Under the pieces are notes generated by a model. That model had not been told where the DNA came from. It made no database searches and was given only the letters and a program-made list of their open reading frames with translations. Of a stretch of DNA of 64,000 bases, positions 63,620 through 64,000 are shown one piece after another. Position numbers and translations under genes: made by a program. Numbering within the stretch: the stretch's first letter is position 1; every line of letters starts with the position of its first letter. The DNA is from Ilyonectria destructans (taxonomy: Eukaryota > Ascomycota > Sordariomycetes > Hypocreales > Nectriaceae), in the NCBI GenBank assembly GCA_020740775.1, contig JAHEWK010000045.1, forward strand, positions 1-64,000. Reading direction: 5' to 3'.

Positions 63620-64000
63620 ATGTCACACAGCGATATTTCTTCACGCCTCGATAAGCTCCCACCTGAGCTGAGAGGTGAAATTCTTTCGCTGGCGCTTCGA
63701 CAAACTGCATGGTCGAGGGTCCGCGCTGAAGTTGTCATTGTTATTCGGCAGGGCAAACTGCAATGGACCACGGGTAATTCGTCGCCCACCTCCATTGGCC
63801 TATTTGGGTACTTGGTAGGCAATTTGTCGTCAAACACGTAAGTCATTGCCGCGTATACAAGCTCTGCCACTAACATTCATCAACAGATATGAACAGTTCA
63901 TTGAAATGATCTGTCCTAAAACCAGATTTCATTTTCAAGATTCCGAAAGCTTCCATGCACTGGTGCAGATCCCCATTAAAAGCGCTACGGAGGAAGCGGG
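63620..64000 (+). CDS. F-box/2EXR-like protein, partial
   Basis: The gene starts at ATG 63620 and runs off the window. Exon 1 is 63620-63837 and exon 2 begins at 63887. The 49-nt intron (GTAAGT...CAACAG, branch CTAAC) joins LSSNT to YEQFIEMICPKTRF in frame. The N-terminus SRLDKLPPELRGEILSLAL has the LPxELxxxIL pattern of F-box and 2EXR domains, usual in large fungal families. With the 3' end missing no function can be given. Confidence 0.65.

Noticed and set aside
1..64000. CRISPR array, rRNA or telomere repeats
   Set aside because: None was seen. The repeats present are LTRs, terminal inverted repeats, minisatellites and an 80-bp array with too few copies and variable spacers of similar sequence.

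Overview
The window reads as genomic DNA of a filamentous ascomycete (Pezizomycotina, probably Sordariomycetes-like; the species cannot be told from sequence alone). The reasons are the short introns (46-70 nt in most genes, several with CTAAC-type branch sites), fungal-specific families (PNP/NACHT/ankyrin NLR, HET domain, OrsD-like DUF3505, OTT_1508-like deaminase), and fungal transposon types (Crypton, Tad-like LINE, Ty1/Copia, hAT). No rRNA, tRNA, CRISPR or telomere repeat was seen. It is an accessory, transposon-rich region with few intact host genes.

Layout. 1-9.5 kb: a decayed Crypton (minus strand), a divergent unknown gene with one in-frame stop, a Copia RT/RNase H remnant and a three-copy repeat. 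9.5-14 kb: an intact three-exon NLR on the minus strand with a GC-AG intron. 14.7-22 kb: a kinase-like remnant with a triplicated catalytic-loop segment, a decayed Copia gag-protease, a broken coiled-coil/glycine-zipper gene and another broken coiled-coil gene. 22.4-33.4 kb: a young Copia element (185/186 identical LTRs, 5-bp target duplication CTTGT) whose 3' LTR is split by a full-length Tad-like LINE with a 13-bp target duplication. 34.4-42 kb: a HET gene truncated at a GATCGATC-rich inverted-repeat insertion, an OTT_1508-like deaminase gene, a zinc-finger pseudogene, a partial LTR with a 32-bp perfect palindrome, and an intact gene of possible gasdermin-like fold. 42.2-46.8 kb: an OrsD-type gene interrupted by an intact hAT element. 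47-57 kb: a few unknown genes, one a large two-exon C2H2 protein, and a RecQ-helicase remnant. 58.4-61.2 kb: a complete hAT transposon with perfect 18-bp terminal repeats and perfect 8-bp target duplications. 62.6-64 kb: a second OrsD remnant and the start of an F-box/2EXR-like gene.

Two themes stand out. First, the transposons fall into two ages. The old set (Crypton, Copia remnants) and several host genes carry in-frame stops that mostly fit CAA/CAG to TAA/TAG (CpA to TpA) or TGG to TAG, the pattern expected of repeat-induced point mutation. The young Copia, LINE and both hAT transposases have open frames. Second, the host genes are enriched in candidate self/non-self recognition and cell-death types (NLR, HET, possible gasdermin-like, membrane-segment coiled-coil protein), as expected of a fast-evolving fungal immune/incompatibility island. 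The most unusual single feature is the young Copia element: Gag and Pol are in one frame separated only by UGA-CUA-G, a known readthrough context, and its primer binding site matches an anticodon-arm (half-tRNA) segment of tRNA-Lys(CUU).
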